Below are positions 16,431-22,272 of a stretch of 27,591 nt of DNA, piece after piece; the first letter of the stretch is position 1, and every line of letters starts with the position of its first letter. The translations under genes were made by a program, and so were the position numbers. The notes beneath the pieces were generated by a model. The model saw only the letters and a program-made list of their open reading frames with translations, was not told the DNA's origin and searched no databases. Source of the DNA: a virus. Location: the IMG/VR virus record IMGVR_UViG_3300030118_001168, positions 1-27,591 of that record; one strand, 5' to 3'.

Positions 16431-17449
16431 TAATAAAATACATATTAATATTTCCGTGCATTTGTTTAGGACAGTTTTATAAATATGCAACCGTTTATGG
16501 CGGTATGTCATTGCAATCACAAATTAATCAAACACAAACGTTTCAATGGATTAATAATGAATTGACAGAAACAACGCCAGACATTGGCGACAATTACAGA
16601 TATTTTGTCGGCATAAAAAAACTGTCGCGTTTTAAGTGGGAAAAAAAACCAAAATTTTATTATGACGGACAAGAAGAAAACGCAAGTCAATATCGTTCAC
16701 CAGTTGACAAGTTTGAATATTTATTGCAACACGAAAAAATAAAACAGTTTGGTCGAGAATATAACAATCACACAATATGGTTTCGTTATGTGGGGAAATA
16801 TACAAGCACAAAAATAATTTCCACAAATAACGGCTATATTGATTTAAACTATAAATCGTTTGATTTGCGTTTTAAATACGATTTAAGCGGGTTTCGTGCA
16901 ACACTTGGGGGAATAGTAAGGCAACACCCCGTTTATGGCTTAGACCCCTTTAAAATGGATTTTCCAAATTACAATGATTATGAAACAGTTGCTAATTCAC
17001 TGGGCTACGTTAAAGAATGGTATTACATAGACGAAAACGGAAACGGTTATTTAGACAGACTAGAACAATCTTTTAATCGTTGGTTAATAGGCGGTAACAT
17101 TGTTGCACAAAACACGGCACAATTTTTGCAATATTACGCGACAATTCCGCAAAGATACAACAGTAAAAGACTGCATGAACTTGGCAATCAAAGAACATTG
17201 TCTGGCGTCGTTGGACTGTCATATTACATTAATAGTGACAACCATTTTATTTTAGCATATAGCAATTATTTTTTTGTAAATAGTAAATTGACAAAATACG
17301 GGTCAGACACAAACGATTATGACGCAGGATTAATTGCAAATTACAAGATTACTAAAACACTGTCACTATACACACAAATTGAATATTTAAACTATTTTGG
17401 ACGAGAAAACAAAAATATTAACATTGGAATAAATTATATAATATTATGA
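16418..17449 (+). CDS. Exported beta-barrel-like protein with EF-hand loop
   Basis: This 343-aa protein has a signal-peptide-like start (K7, then a hydrophobic stretch to about residue 18, probable cleavage near LG-QF). The rest is rich in aromatic residues, with alternating polar/apolar strands and turns. The C-terminus NINIGINYIIL has the alternating pattern and terminal hydrophobic residue of outer-membrane beta-barrels. A canonical EF-hand calcium loop lies at 205-216 (D205, N207, N209, G210, L212, D213, E216). It lies between fibre and lysis genes. An outer-membrane barrel made in the host, for example to alter receptors or block superinfection, is one reading; a virion surface protein is another. 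The start overlaps the previous gene by 13 nt. Confidence 0.6.
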   Translation: MFNLIIKYILIFPCICLGQFYKYATVYGGMSLQSQINQTQTFQWINNELTETTPDIGDNYRYFVGIKKLSRFKWEKKPKFYYDGQEENASQYRSPVDKFEYLLQHEKIKQFGREYNNHTIWFRYVGKYTSTKIISTNNGYIDLNYKSFDLRFKYDLSGFRATLGGIVRQHPVYGLDPFKMDFPNYNDYETVANSLGYVKEWYYIDENGNGYLDRLEQSFNRWLIGGNIVAQNTAQFLQYYATIPQRYNSKRLHELGNQRTLSGVVGLSYYINSDNHFILAYSNYFFVNSKLTKYGSDTNDYDAGLIANYKITKTLSLYTQIEYLNYFGRENKNINIGINYIIL

Positions 17450-17529
17450 AACGAGTAATTTGCAACATTATCAAAATATTAACTTTAAACAACTTTTGCG
17501 GTGGTTGTTGTAAAAAATGCGACAAATGA
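17446..17529 (+). CDS. Cysteine-rich mini-protein
   Basis: A 27-aa frame starts at ATG 17446, sharing ATGA with the stop of the previous gene, and its own TGA (17527-17529) shares ATGA with the start of the next. Overlaps at both ends argue for translation. The C-terminal part is NFCGGCCKKCDK, with four cysteines in eight residues (C18, C21, C22, C25), preceded by a hydrophobic half. It could bind metal or be membrane-associated. I do not recognise it. Confidence 0.5.
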   Translation: MKRVICNIIKILTLNNFCGGCCKKCDK

Positions 17530-17801
17530 AAATTAACGAAAAATCAGAATTTACACTTGACCTTAAAACAATAATAATGATTGTCGGTTTTGTGATTTCA
17601 TTATCTGCAACATATTACACATTACAAGCCGACATTGAAGAAGCAAAAAAATTGCCAAAACTACCAATTAGTGAAAAAGAATTTGAATTGAAAGACGAAT
17701 TAATCAGAACAACAATAATGAGCAATGCCGACAGACTAGAAAAAATTGAAAACAAACTAAACAAAATTGATGAAAGGTTGTATAATATTAATAATAAGTA
17801 G
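17526..17801 (+). CDS. Membrane-anchored coiled-coil protein, spanin-like
   Basis: The start at ATG 17526 is chosen over 17517 because it forms an ATGA overlap with the cysteine-rich frame; it gives 91 aa. A short polar N-terminus leads to one membrane segment at about 14-31 (TIIMIVGFVISLSATYY), then a charged coiled coil with KLPKLPISEKEF and a heptad-rich end (RLEKIENKLNKIDERL). This topology, next to an endolysin-type gene and holin, suits an inner-membrane spanin or a lysis accessory protein. No outer-membrane spanin lipoprotein with a clear lipobox was found beside it. Confidence 0.6.
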   Translation: MKINEKSEFTLDLKTIIMIVGFVISLSATYYTLQADIEEAKKLPKLPISEKEFELKDELIRTTIMSNADRLEKIENKLNKIDERLYNINNK

Positions 17802-18096
17802 TTTTTTATATTTAGGAAACGCACAAGTTTCAGTTATACACTTTAACAGTGAATGGAATAAAGAAAACGCGTTTGACATATCAGTTTTAAAAGATTGTGA
17901 CAAAAAAAATGTTATGATATGTCACAATGAAAAATTAAAAGACAAACACAATATAATTTCAGTTCCAACAATTATTGTTTTTGACGAAGGCAAAGAGGTT
18001 GCACGATTTCAAGCAAATATTCTTATGAAATTAACTGCAACAAAAAAAGACATACAACAAGAAATTGACAAAATTTACTTGACAAAATTTGAATAA
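17770..18096 (+). CDS. Exported thioredoxin-like protein lacking active cysteines
   Basis: This 108-aa protein starts at ATG 17770 (a TTG precedes it), overlapping the previous gene by 32 nt. A signal peptide covers about 1-18 (hydrophobic, ending GNA). The mature part follows the thioredoxin fold: FNSEWNKEN occupies the position of the WCGPC active site, with Asn at both cysteine positions, and VPTIIVFDEGKEVARFQANI gives the cis-proline strand-turn. Redox activity at that site is therefore unlikely, and a structural or binding role is more plausible. Two other cysteines, in the DCDKK and ICHNE motifs, remain. It is probably periplasmic. Similar small proteins occur in other Bacteroidetes phages, often near lysis genes. 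Confidence 0.68.
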   Translation: MKGCIILIISSFLYLGNAQVSVIHFNSEWNKENAFDISVLKDCDKKNVMICHNEKLKDKHNIISVPTIIVFDEGKEVARFQANILMKLTATKKDIQQEIDKIYLTKFE

Positions 18097-18596
18097 TGCG
18101 TATAAGCAAAAATTTTACACTTAGTGAACTAACGTCGAGCAATACCGCAAAACGTCTTGGCATAGATAACACGCCAGACAAAGAAGGAATAATCAAACTG
18201 CGAATATTAGTCACAACACTATTGCAACCCATTCGTGACCGAATAGGCGTTCCGATACGCGTTTCCAGTGGCTATCGCAGTTTGGAACTAAACAGAACAA
18301 TAACTGGTCGTTCTGATTACATAAGTCAACATTCTAAGTGTGAAGCGGTTGACCTTCAATGTGTAGTTCGTGGAAAAATGGATAATTTAAGAATATACAA
18401 CACGTTAATTGAAGGCGGTTTTGATTTTGACCAGTGCATTTTGGAATTTGGCGGTGCGACAGAAACAACAGAAAGCAAATGTCCAAATTGGATTCATCTG
18501 TCATATAGTATGGACAACAACCGTCGTCAAGTTTTAGTTGCATATAAAGACAAAAACAACCGCACTAAATATCGTAAACCAATAAATAAAATATGA
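18096..18596 (+). CDS. M15-family peptidase (endolysin)
   Basis: This 166-aa protein probably cleaves peptide crosslinks of the cell wall at lysis. It has the Peptidase_M15 pattern: FTLSELTSSNTA near the start, PIRVSSGYRS (53-62), and zinc ligands His79 and Asp86 in SQHSKCEAVD, with His134 in WIHLSY. It covers a single catalytic domain and has no signal peptide, so it needs the holin encoded next. The start shares TAATG with the previous stop, and the holin gene begins in its last 4 nt. Confidence 0.85.
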   Translation: MRISKNFTLSELTSSNTAKRLGIDNTPDKEGIIKLRILVTTLLQPIRDRIGVPIRVSSGYRSLELNRTITGRSDYISQHSKCEAVDLQCVVRGKMDNLRIYNTLIEGGFDFDQCILEFGGATETTESKCPNWIHLSYSMDNNRRQVLVAYKDKNNRTKYRKPINKI

Positions 18597-18973
18597 AATT
18601 TTTAAAATCATTATTTGGAAATATGTCTGTTGACATTAACGCACTGGTTGACAATGTTGTTACAACAGACGAAGAAAAAAAACAACTTAAACTTAAGTTT
18701 AAAGAACTTGTCGCACAAGCCGAGGTGACTGCACAAGAGCAGGTCACAAGACGTTGGGAAAGTGACAACAAGGCGGGTTGGCTACCTGCAAACATAAGAC
18801 CGTTGACACTGGCATTTTTAACAATGATATTTGTGACAATATCTTTTTTTGACGGAAACGTTGGACGATTTGCAATGAACCCAATTTATGCACCTATTTA
18901 CACAAACTTGTTAATGGTTGTTTATGGTTCATATTTTGCAGGAAGGACAATTGAAAAAATGAAAAAATTATAA
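18593..18973 (+). CDS. Holin (3TM-holin-like)
   Basis: The 126-aa product has a helical soluble first half with RRWESDNKAGWLPANIRPLT at about 53-72, the hallmark of the 3TM/GTA-type holin family. Two hydrophobic segments follow (about 73-85 and 100-117), ending in a basic KMKKL tail. It would open the inner membrane and release the M15 peptidase made just upstream. The start overlaps the peptidase stop (ATGA at 18593). The end overlaps the putative start of the metallophosphoesterase. Confidence 0.8.
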   Translation: MKFLKSLFGNMSVDINALVDNVVTTDEEKKQLKLKFKELVAQAEVTAQEQVTRRWESDNKAGWLPANIRPLTLAFLTMIFVTISFFDGNVGRFAMNPIYAPIYTNLLMVVYGSYFAGRTIEKMKKL

Positions 18974-19764
18974 AAAATTTAAAACCATACAGACCGCGAC
19001 TGTCAGAATTAGAATATAAATATGTTAAAAATATTCGCAACAATACTGACGAAATTATTTTAGTCATAAGCGACCTTCACATTCCCTATCATCACCCCGA
19101 CGCAATTTGTTTTTTAGAGGCAATTAAAACGCATTATAATATTGATGTAGACAATCCAAATCATCACATTTGGAATTCTGGAGATGAAGCCGATTTTCAC
19201 GGATTAAGTTATCACGAAAAGGAACAATCACTGGACACGCAACATCAAGAAACAATAAAAGCACGTAAAGTCTTTAAAAAGTTAGAACAGATGTTTCCAA
19301 AAATGACCTTAGTCCATTCAAATCATGGGTCAATGTTATATAGACGCGGAAAAACGCACGGCATTCCAAATTATATGTTACGCGATTACAATGAAGTTAT
19401 TGGCGTTGGCAAGGGTTGGAAATGGTATGCAGATTATAAATTTAAAATGTGCAACGGTCAAACAGTCTTTATGACGCACGGCATGAAAAAAAACGGTTTG
19501 GCACTAGCTAAAGAAATGGGAATGTGTGTTATTCAAGGTCATTATCACACGTGTTTCGAAATAGGTTACACAAGCAACCCAATGAATTTGAACTGGTCAA
19601 TGATGGTTGGTTGTTTAATAAATGATGATTCTAGAGCATACGCATATAATAAGGTTAATTCCGCACGTGTCATTTTAGGTTGTGGCATAATAATAAATGG
19701 ACAACCTCAACTGTTGCCAATGGTTTTGGAAAAGGGCGGTCGTTGGAATGGTCAAATAAATTAA
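18970..19764 (+). CDS. Metallophosphoesterase with non-standard start
   Basis: The full domain (about 264 aa) has the metal-binding motifs of calcineurin-like phosphoesterases in order: SDLHIPYHH, NSGDEADFHG, HSNHG, THG and QGHYHT. The frame has no ATG, GTG or TTG between the in-frame stop at 18952 and the first motif; the first ATG (19291) would remove the first two metal motifs. Candidate starts are ATA 18970, which forms ATAA with the holin stop, ATT 18967, and CTG 19000. Slippage at A6 (18962-18967) in the holin gene would also enter this frame by -1. The natural N-terminus is probably IKNLKPYRPRLSELEYK. The substrate is unknown. Confidence 0.75.
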   Translation: MKNLKPYRPRLSELEYKYVKNIRNNTDEIILVISDLHIPYHHPDAICFLEAIKTHYNIDVDNPNHHIWNSGDEADFHGLSYHEKEQSLDTQHQETIKARKVFKKLEQMFPKMTLVHSNHGSMLYRRGKTHGIPNYMLRDYNEVIGVGKGWKWYADYKFKMCNGQTVFMTHGMKKNGLALAKEMGMCVIQGHYHTCFEIGYTSNPMNLNWSMMVGCLINDDSRAYAYNKVNSARVILGCGIIINGQPQLLPMVLEKGGRWNGQIN

Positions 19765-19777
19765 GTATTTTTGTAAA

Positions 19778-19912
19778 ATGAAAACACTGCACACATACAG
19801 TCGTGACATAATTCTTGACGCAGAATACACGTATAATAAAGAAAACAAAAAGGTGTATAATATTAAAAAATTAAAGCGTCATTTTAAAAATGTAATAGAA
19901 AAATTAAAATAA
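19778..19912 (+). CDS. Basic mini-protein
   Basis: A 44-aa frame starts at ATG 19778 (MKTLHTYSRDIILDAEY), 13 nt after the phosphoesterase stop. It has an acidic patch and a lysine-rich C-terminus, with helical propensity. It is the last gene before a hairpin and the early promoter. I do not recognise it; compact spacing and the normal ATG support it. Confidence 0.45.
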   Translation: MKTLHTYSRDIILDAEYTYNKENKKVYNIKKLKRHFKNVIEKLK

Positions 19913-19944
19913 TTTAAAAATATTTTTGTTGTTTCTATATCTGT

Positions 19945-19968
19945 TAGCACATTTTTTTTTATGTGTTA
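19945..19968 (+). terminator. Possible terminator before the early region
   Basis: TAGCACAT at 19945-19952 pairs with ATGTGTTA at 19961-19968 (8 bp, one G-T pair) around a loop of eight T, with a T-run at 19975-19982. It may end the structural/lysis transcript. The stem is AT-rich, so it is weaker than the two hairpins near 11.1-11.8 kb. Confidence 0.45.
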
Positions 19969-19991
19969 TCTAAATTTTTTTTGCCCAAAAC

Positions 19992-20023
19992 TTGATTTAT
20001 ATTAAAATTATATTATATATTTG
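19992..20023 (+). promoter_or_regulatory. Host-like early promoter
   Basis: TTG at 19992-19994, 21 bases, and TATATTTG at 20016-20023 match the Bacteroidetes -33 and -7 (TAnnTTTG) elements. The following leader, GTATAGAAAAAAAATAA and ACTTAAAAATAGAGA, is shared with the - strand gene at 12075. This is the likely start of the early transcript running to the replication genes. Confidence 0.65.
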
Positions 20024-20064
20024 TCGTATAGAAAAAAAATAACATTAACTTAAAAATAGAGAAA

Positions 20065-20247
20065 ATGAAAACAATACTAGAAAAACAAATCGAATACAAT
20101 TCAGATAAAAAAAGAATACTAACTGAATTAAAAGAATTAACTAAATTAATAGAAAAAGACGAACTTAATCAAAAAACACTTGACAACATATCTAGTTCGT
20201 TAGAAAATATTATTCACGATTCTAATTATAATTATATTTGGGAATAA
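20065..20247 (+). CDS. Small early protein, coiled coil
   Basis: This 60-aa protein is the first gene after the early promoter. It is almost entirely helical and charged (KKRILTELKELTKLIEKDE) and probably forms a coiled coil. Its leader is nearly identical to that of the - strand gene, so both are likely early. I do not recognise it; small early phage proteins often bind host targets, but nothing here shows that. Confidence 0.55.
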   Translation: MKTILEKQIEYNSDKKRILTELKELTKLIEKDELNQKTLDNISSSLENIIHDSNYNYIWE

Positions 20248-20361
20248 ATTAAAATTTAGTCGTTGTGGCGACTATAAACAGTGCATTAAGCCACAAGCGT
20301 CCCGCAGAAATGCGGGGATTGTAAAAACATTAAAAAATAGAGAAATGAAAAATCAATTAAA
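20247..20361 (+). repeat. 115-bp direct repeat, copy 1
   Basis: This segment is identical to 20587-20700 except for one A in a run (A6 versus A5). It spans the ribozyme-like RNA, the leader AAAATAGAGAA and the first five codons (MKNQL) of the downstream gene. Near-identity of non-coding and coding parts suggests recent duplication or conversion of a leader cassette. Confidence 0.95.
20257..20323 (+). ncRNA. Pistol-type self-cleaving ribozyme, copy 1
   Basis: P1 is TAGTCG (20257-20262) with CGACTA (20269-20274). The 6-nt loop TTGTGG pairs fully with CCACAA (20291-20296) to form the pseudoknot. The linker has TAAACAG and TTAAG, both as in or close to the known env25 pistol sequence (UAAAUAG, UUAAG). 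GCGT at 20297-20300 matches the conserved GCGU, with G20297 at the G40 general-base position. P2 is CCCGCA-GAAA-TGCGGG (20301-20316). P3 is TGCA (20282-20285) with TGTA (20320-20323). The predicted cleavage site is A20318/T20319; env25 has G-U there. Cleavage would leave a short A-rich leader on the 20345 gene. Confidence 0.85.
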
Positions 20362-20572
20362 AAGTAAAGCTATCAAAAGAGATAGGGAATTTATAGAGTG
20401 GACTATTAAGTGGTTAGACAAAAGAAAAAAAGATACAATTAGATTTCTTGAACTAAAAGAATTGGGATTACTAAACCAAATCTTTGACCCAAACGAAATG
20501 GATTGTATTGAGATTAGAGTTAAAAATCATTTCGGAACCAGAGAAGAATTTGACCAAATCAGTTTCGGATAA
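20345..20572 (+). CDS. Small unknown protein behind ribozyme 1
   Basis: The 75-aa product begins MKNQL like the gene at 20684, then diverges. It is helical and charged, with WTIKWLDKRKKDTIRFLELK at about 24-43. Codon use differs from the structural genes: Asp is GAT in 3 of 6 cases, and Arg is mostly AGA, whereas structural genes strongly prefer GAC. This suggests separate ancestry. No function recognised. Confidence 0.6.
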   Translation: MKNQLKSKAIKRDREFIEWTIKWLDKRKKDTIRFLELKELGLLNQIFDPNEMDCIEIRVKNHFGTREEFDQISFG

Positions 20573-20586
20573 CCAGAGTATTAATT

Positions 20587-20700
20587 AATTAAAATTTAGT
20601 CGTTGTGGCGACTATAAACAGTGCATTAAGCCACAAGCGTCCCGCAGAAATGCGGGGATTGTAAAAACATTAAAAATAGAGAAATGAAAAATCAATTAAA
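20587..20700 (+). repeat. 115-bp direct repeat, copy 2
   Basis: This is the second copy of the repeat at 20247-20361, offset by 340 bp, with one A fewer in the A-run before TAGAGAAATG. It again ends within the first codons of a small gene starting MKNQL. Confidence 0.95.
20597..20663 (+). ncRNA. Pistol-type self-cleaving ribozyme, copy 2
   Basis: It is identical in sequence to copy 1 over the whole folded region: P1 20597-20602/20609-20614, pseudoknot loop 20603-20608 with 20631-20636, P2 20641-20646/20651-20656 with a GAAA loop, and the predicted cleavage site at A20658/T20659. It lies 20 nt before the start codon at 20684. The arrangement would separate the mRNA of the 20345 gene from that of the 20684 gene. 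Confidence 0.85.
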
Positions 20701-20854
20701 CATAAAAGAATTACAATTGATACAAGATTTAATTGTTGATTGGAAATTTAACAGAGATATTTTGAATCAATTACCCATATCAGATGACAAAAAAAATTTG
20801 TTAGATGAAATAGGCATAAAATTATTAAATCAAATAAGACAACAAAAAGGTTAA
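20684..20854 (+). CDS. Small unknown protein behind ribozyme 2
   Basis: This 56-aa frame (MKNQLNIKELQLIQDLIVDW) is helical, with alternating leucine/isoleucine. It shares only the first five residues with the product of the 20345 gene. Asp codons are GAT in 5 of 6 cases, unlike the GAC-rich structural genes. Placement immediately after a ribozyme leader supports expression. No known family recognised. Confidence 0.6.
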   Translation: MKNQLNIKELQLIQDLIVDWKFNRDILNQLPISDDKKNLLDEIGIKLLNQIRQQKG

Positions 20855-20891
20855 TAATAAATAAAACAAGTATTAATAAAAAAATAGAGAA

Positions 20892-21140
20892 ATGAATAAT
20901 CAAATATATAAGGACGTTACATTAAACGCCGACAGTGTTTCAATTGTTTTAGACGCACTAGAAAAACGAAAAACAAATTTATCTAACATATTAGAAAAAC
21001 TAAGTTTAGATTTACACGCAAGTTATACAGACACCGAAATTCGTGGCGTCCAAAATAACATGACGTTAATTGTTGAGCAAATAAGAACTATAAATATGAC
21101 AATTTCAGAGTTCAAAAATACACGTTACTACACAAAATAA
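20892..21140 (+). CDS. Small unknown early protein
   Basis: The 82-aa product (MNNQIYKDVTLNADSV) is mostly helical, with a heptad-like centre (SIVLDALEKRKTNLSNILEK). Its leader keeps the AAAATAGAGAAATG element and the start MNNQ resembles the MKNQ of the two previous genes, but no ribozyme precedes it. It may have lost the RNA part or share only the translation signal. No function recognised. Confidence 0.6.
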   Translation: MNNQIYKDVTLNADSVSIVLDALEKRKTNLSNILEKLSLDLHASYTDTEIRGVQNNMTLIVEQIRTINMTISEFKNTRYYTK

Positions 21141-21146
21141 TATATT

Positions 21147-21401
21147 ATGAAAAAAAGATATTTAATACACACTAAAGGCAACTATTATACAATGGTGCAA
21201 GACTGCACAGTAATAAACAAAGAAGTCGTTGACGTTAAAGTTGGTCACGGTTATATTGAGTTTTATGGCACTGAAAATGAACTAGACAAAATGTTAGATT
21301 ATTTTGTAAGTCAGGGCGACCAGTATAACAAAGTAATTGGCGTATATGAAGACGACCCCGTTCAAGAGGAATATTACAAAAATTTATTGACAAAAAAATG
21401 A
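21147..21401 (+). CDS. Small unknown early protein
   Basis: This 84-aa protein starts 6 nt after the previous stop. It has a basic N-terminus, a beta-like centre (TMVQDCTVINKEVVDVKVG) and an acidic helical end. No membrane segment or motif is recognised. Its last 4 nt overlap the next start (ATGA at 21398), which supports translation of both. Confidence 0.65.
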   Translation: MKKRYLIHTKGNYYTMVQDCTVINKEVVDVKVGHGYIEFYGTENELDKMLDYFVSQGDQYNKVIGVYEDDPVQEEYYKNLLTKK

Positions 21402-21721
21402 TTAATATACATTGTTTGGAATTTGTTAAGGTCGGCAAAACCTACAAATCAAATCACGGCGGAAAATGGTTTCATATTTATTTTAAAGATAATGACAACG
21501 GCAAAAGTTATCGCACGACATTATATGAAAATATGAGAAATTTTCACAACTGGAAAAAAATTGTTGATTCTGCAACACGTGGTGACTATATTGACAATTT
21601 AAAATTTAAATTATACAAAGGTAAAAAAATTGTAGACGCAGACAGTCACCCAAAATTAATTAGTCAAGATGACATTTTAGAAATAGAAAAGTCTATTTTT
21701 GAAAATTATTTAGGAATATAA
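21398..21721 (+). CDS. Small unknown early protein
   Basis: The 107-aa product (MINIHCLEFVKVGKTY) looks like a compact alpha/beta protein with strands in the first half (KWFHIYFKDNDNGKSY) and a helical acidic C-terminus. It is coupled by ATGA to the upstream gene and followed by the SSB-like gene, so a role in DNA metabolism is possible. I do not recognise it. Confidence 0.65.
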   Translation: MINIHCLEFVKVGKTYKSNHGGKWFHIYFKDNDNGKSYRTTLYENMRNFHNWKKIVDSATRGDYIDNLKFKLYKGKKIVDADSHPKLISQDDILEIEKSIFENYLGI

Positions 21722-21732
21722 ATTATTAAATT

Positions 21733-22182
21733 ATGATAACAAGCAAAATTATAAACATTGAAAAACAATCAAAACCATTTATTACAAATGACGGAAAAAC
21801 ATTATATGTGTTTCAGTTAAAAATGGAAAACGGTGACATTGGCGGACTGTTTAAGACAACGGAAAACCCTTATGTTAGCGTTGGCGACACGATAAATTAT
21901 ACAAAGACAGAACGCGGAAATATAAAGATTCAACGTGACGGATTTGTTTCATCTAACAAAGAAAATTTTAATTATACTAAAGACGAAAAAACTAAAATTT
22001 TTGACGCTAAAGACCGCAGAATTAGTAAATTAGCAATTATTAGAGATACTATACAATTAGTTTGTCATGACAAATTACAAATAAATGAAATGCAACCATT
22101 TGCAGAAAATTTGTTAAATTGGGTTTACGATAAACAAGGCGTTAAGGATTTGGAATTTACAGACGATAAAATTCCGTTTTAA
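21733..22182 (+). CDS. Single-stranded DNA-binding-like protein
   Basis: The 149-aa product has a beta-rich N-terminal half fitting an OB fold (residues about 1-75: INIEKQSKPFITNDGKTLYV, then FQLKMENGD) and a helical second half. It ends in DDKIPF, which closely matches the acidic DDDIPF tip that SSB proteins use to recruit replication partners. It is followed by a replication-initiator-like gene. The C-terminal tip and OB-like pattern support the call; no search was run. Confidence 0.6.
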   Translation: MITSKIINIEKQSKPFITNDGKTLYVFQLKMENGDIGGLFKTTENPYVSVGDTINYTKTERGNIKIQRDGFVSSNKENFNYTKDEKTKIFDAKDRRISKLAIIRDTIQLVCHDKLQINEMQPFAENLLNWVYDKQGVKDLEFTDDKIPF

Positions 22183-22189
22183 ATAAACT

Positions 22190-22257
22190 GACATTCCCGC
22201 GCACACGCCCTTTCTTATTTTTTTTCTCTATTTTATCAGTGTGTGTGTGGGTTTGTC
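22190..22257 (+). other. Long imperfect hairpin between SSB-like and replication genes
   Basis: GACA (22190-22193) pairs with TGTC (22254-22257). After a TT/TT internal loop, 22196-22208 pairs with 22239-22251 over 13 bp, including three G-T pairs. The 30-nt loop is pyrimidine-rich with T8. It is the most GC-rich patch in the early region. It could be an RNA leader structure, a terminator without a U-tract, or part of an origin next to replication genes. Confidence 0.5.
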
Positions 22258-22272
22258 TTATAAATAGAGATA

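Noticed and set aside
19291-19764. Taking ATG 19291 as the metallophosphoesterase start
   Set aside because: It would remove the SDLH and GDEAD metal motifs that lie just upstream in the same open frame.
20247-20700. CRISPR array or insertion element at the 115-bp repeats
   Set aside because: Only two copies, no spacer pattern, no transposase or terminal inverted repeats, and the repeat folds as a known ribozyme type.
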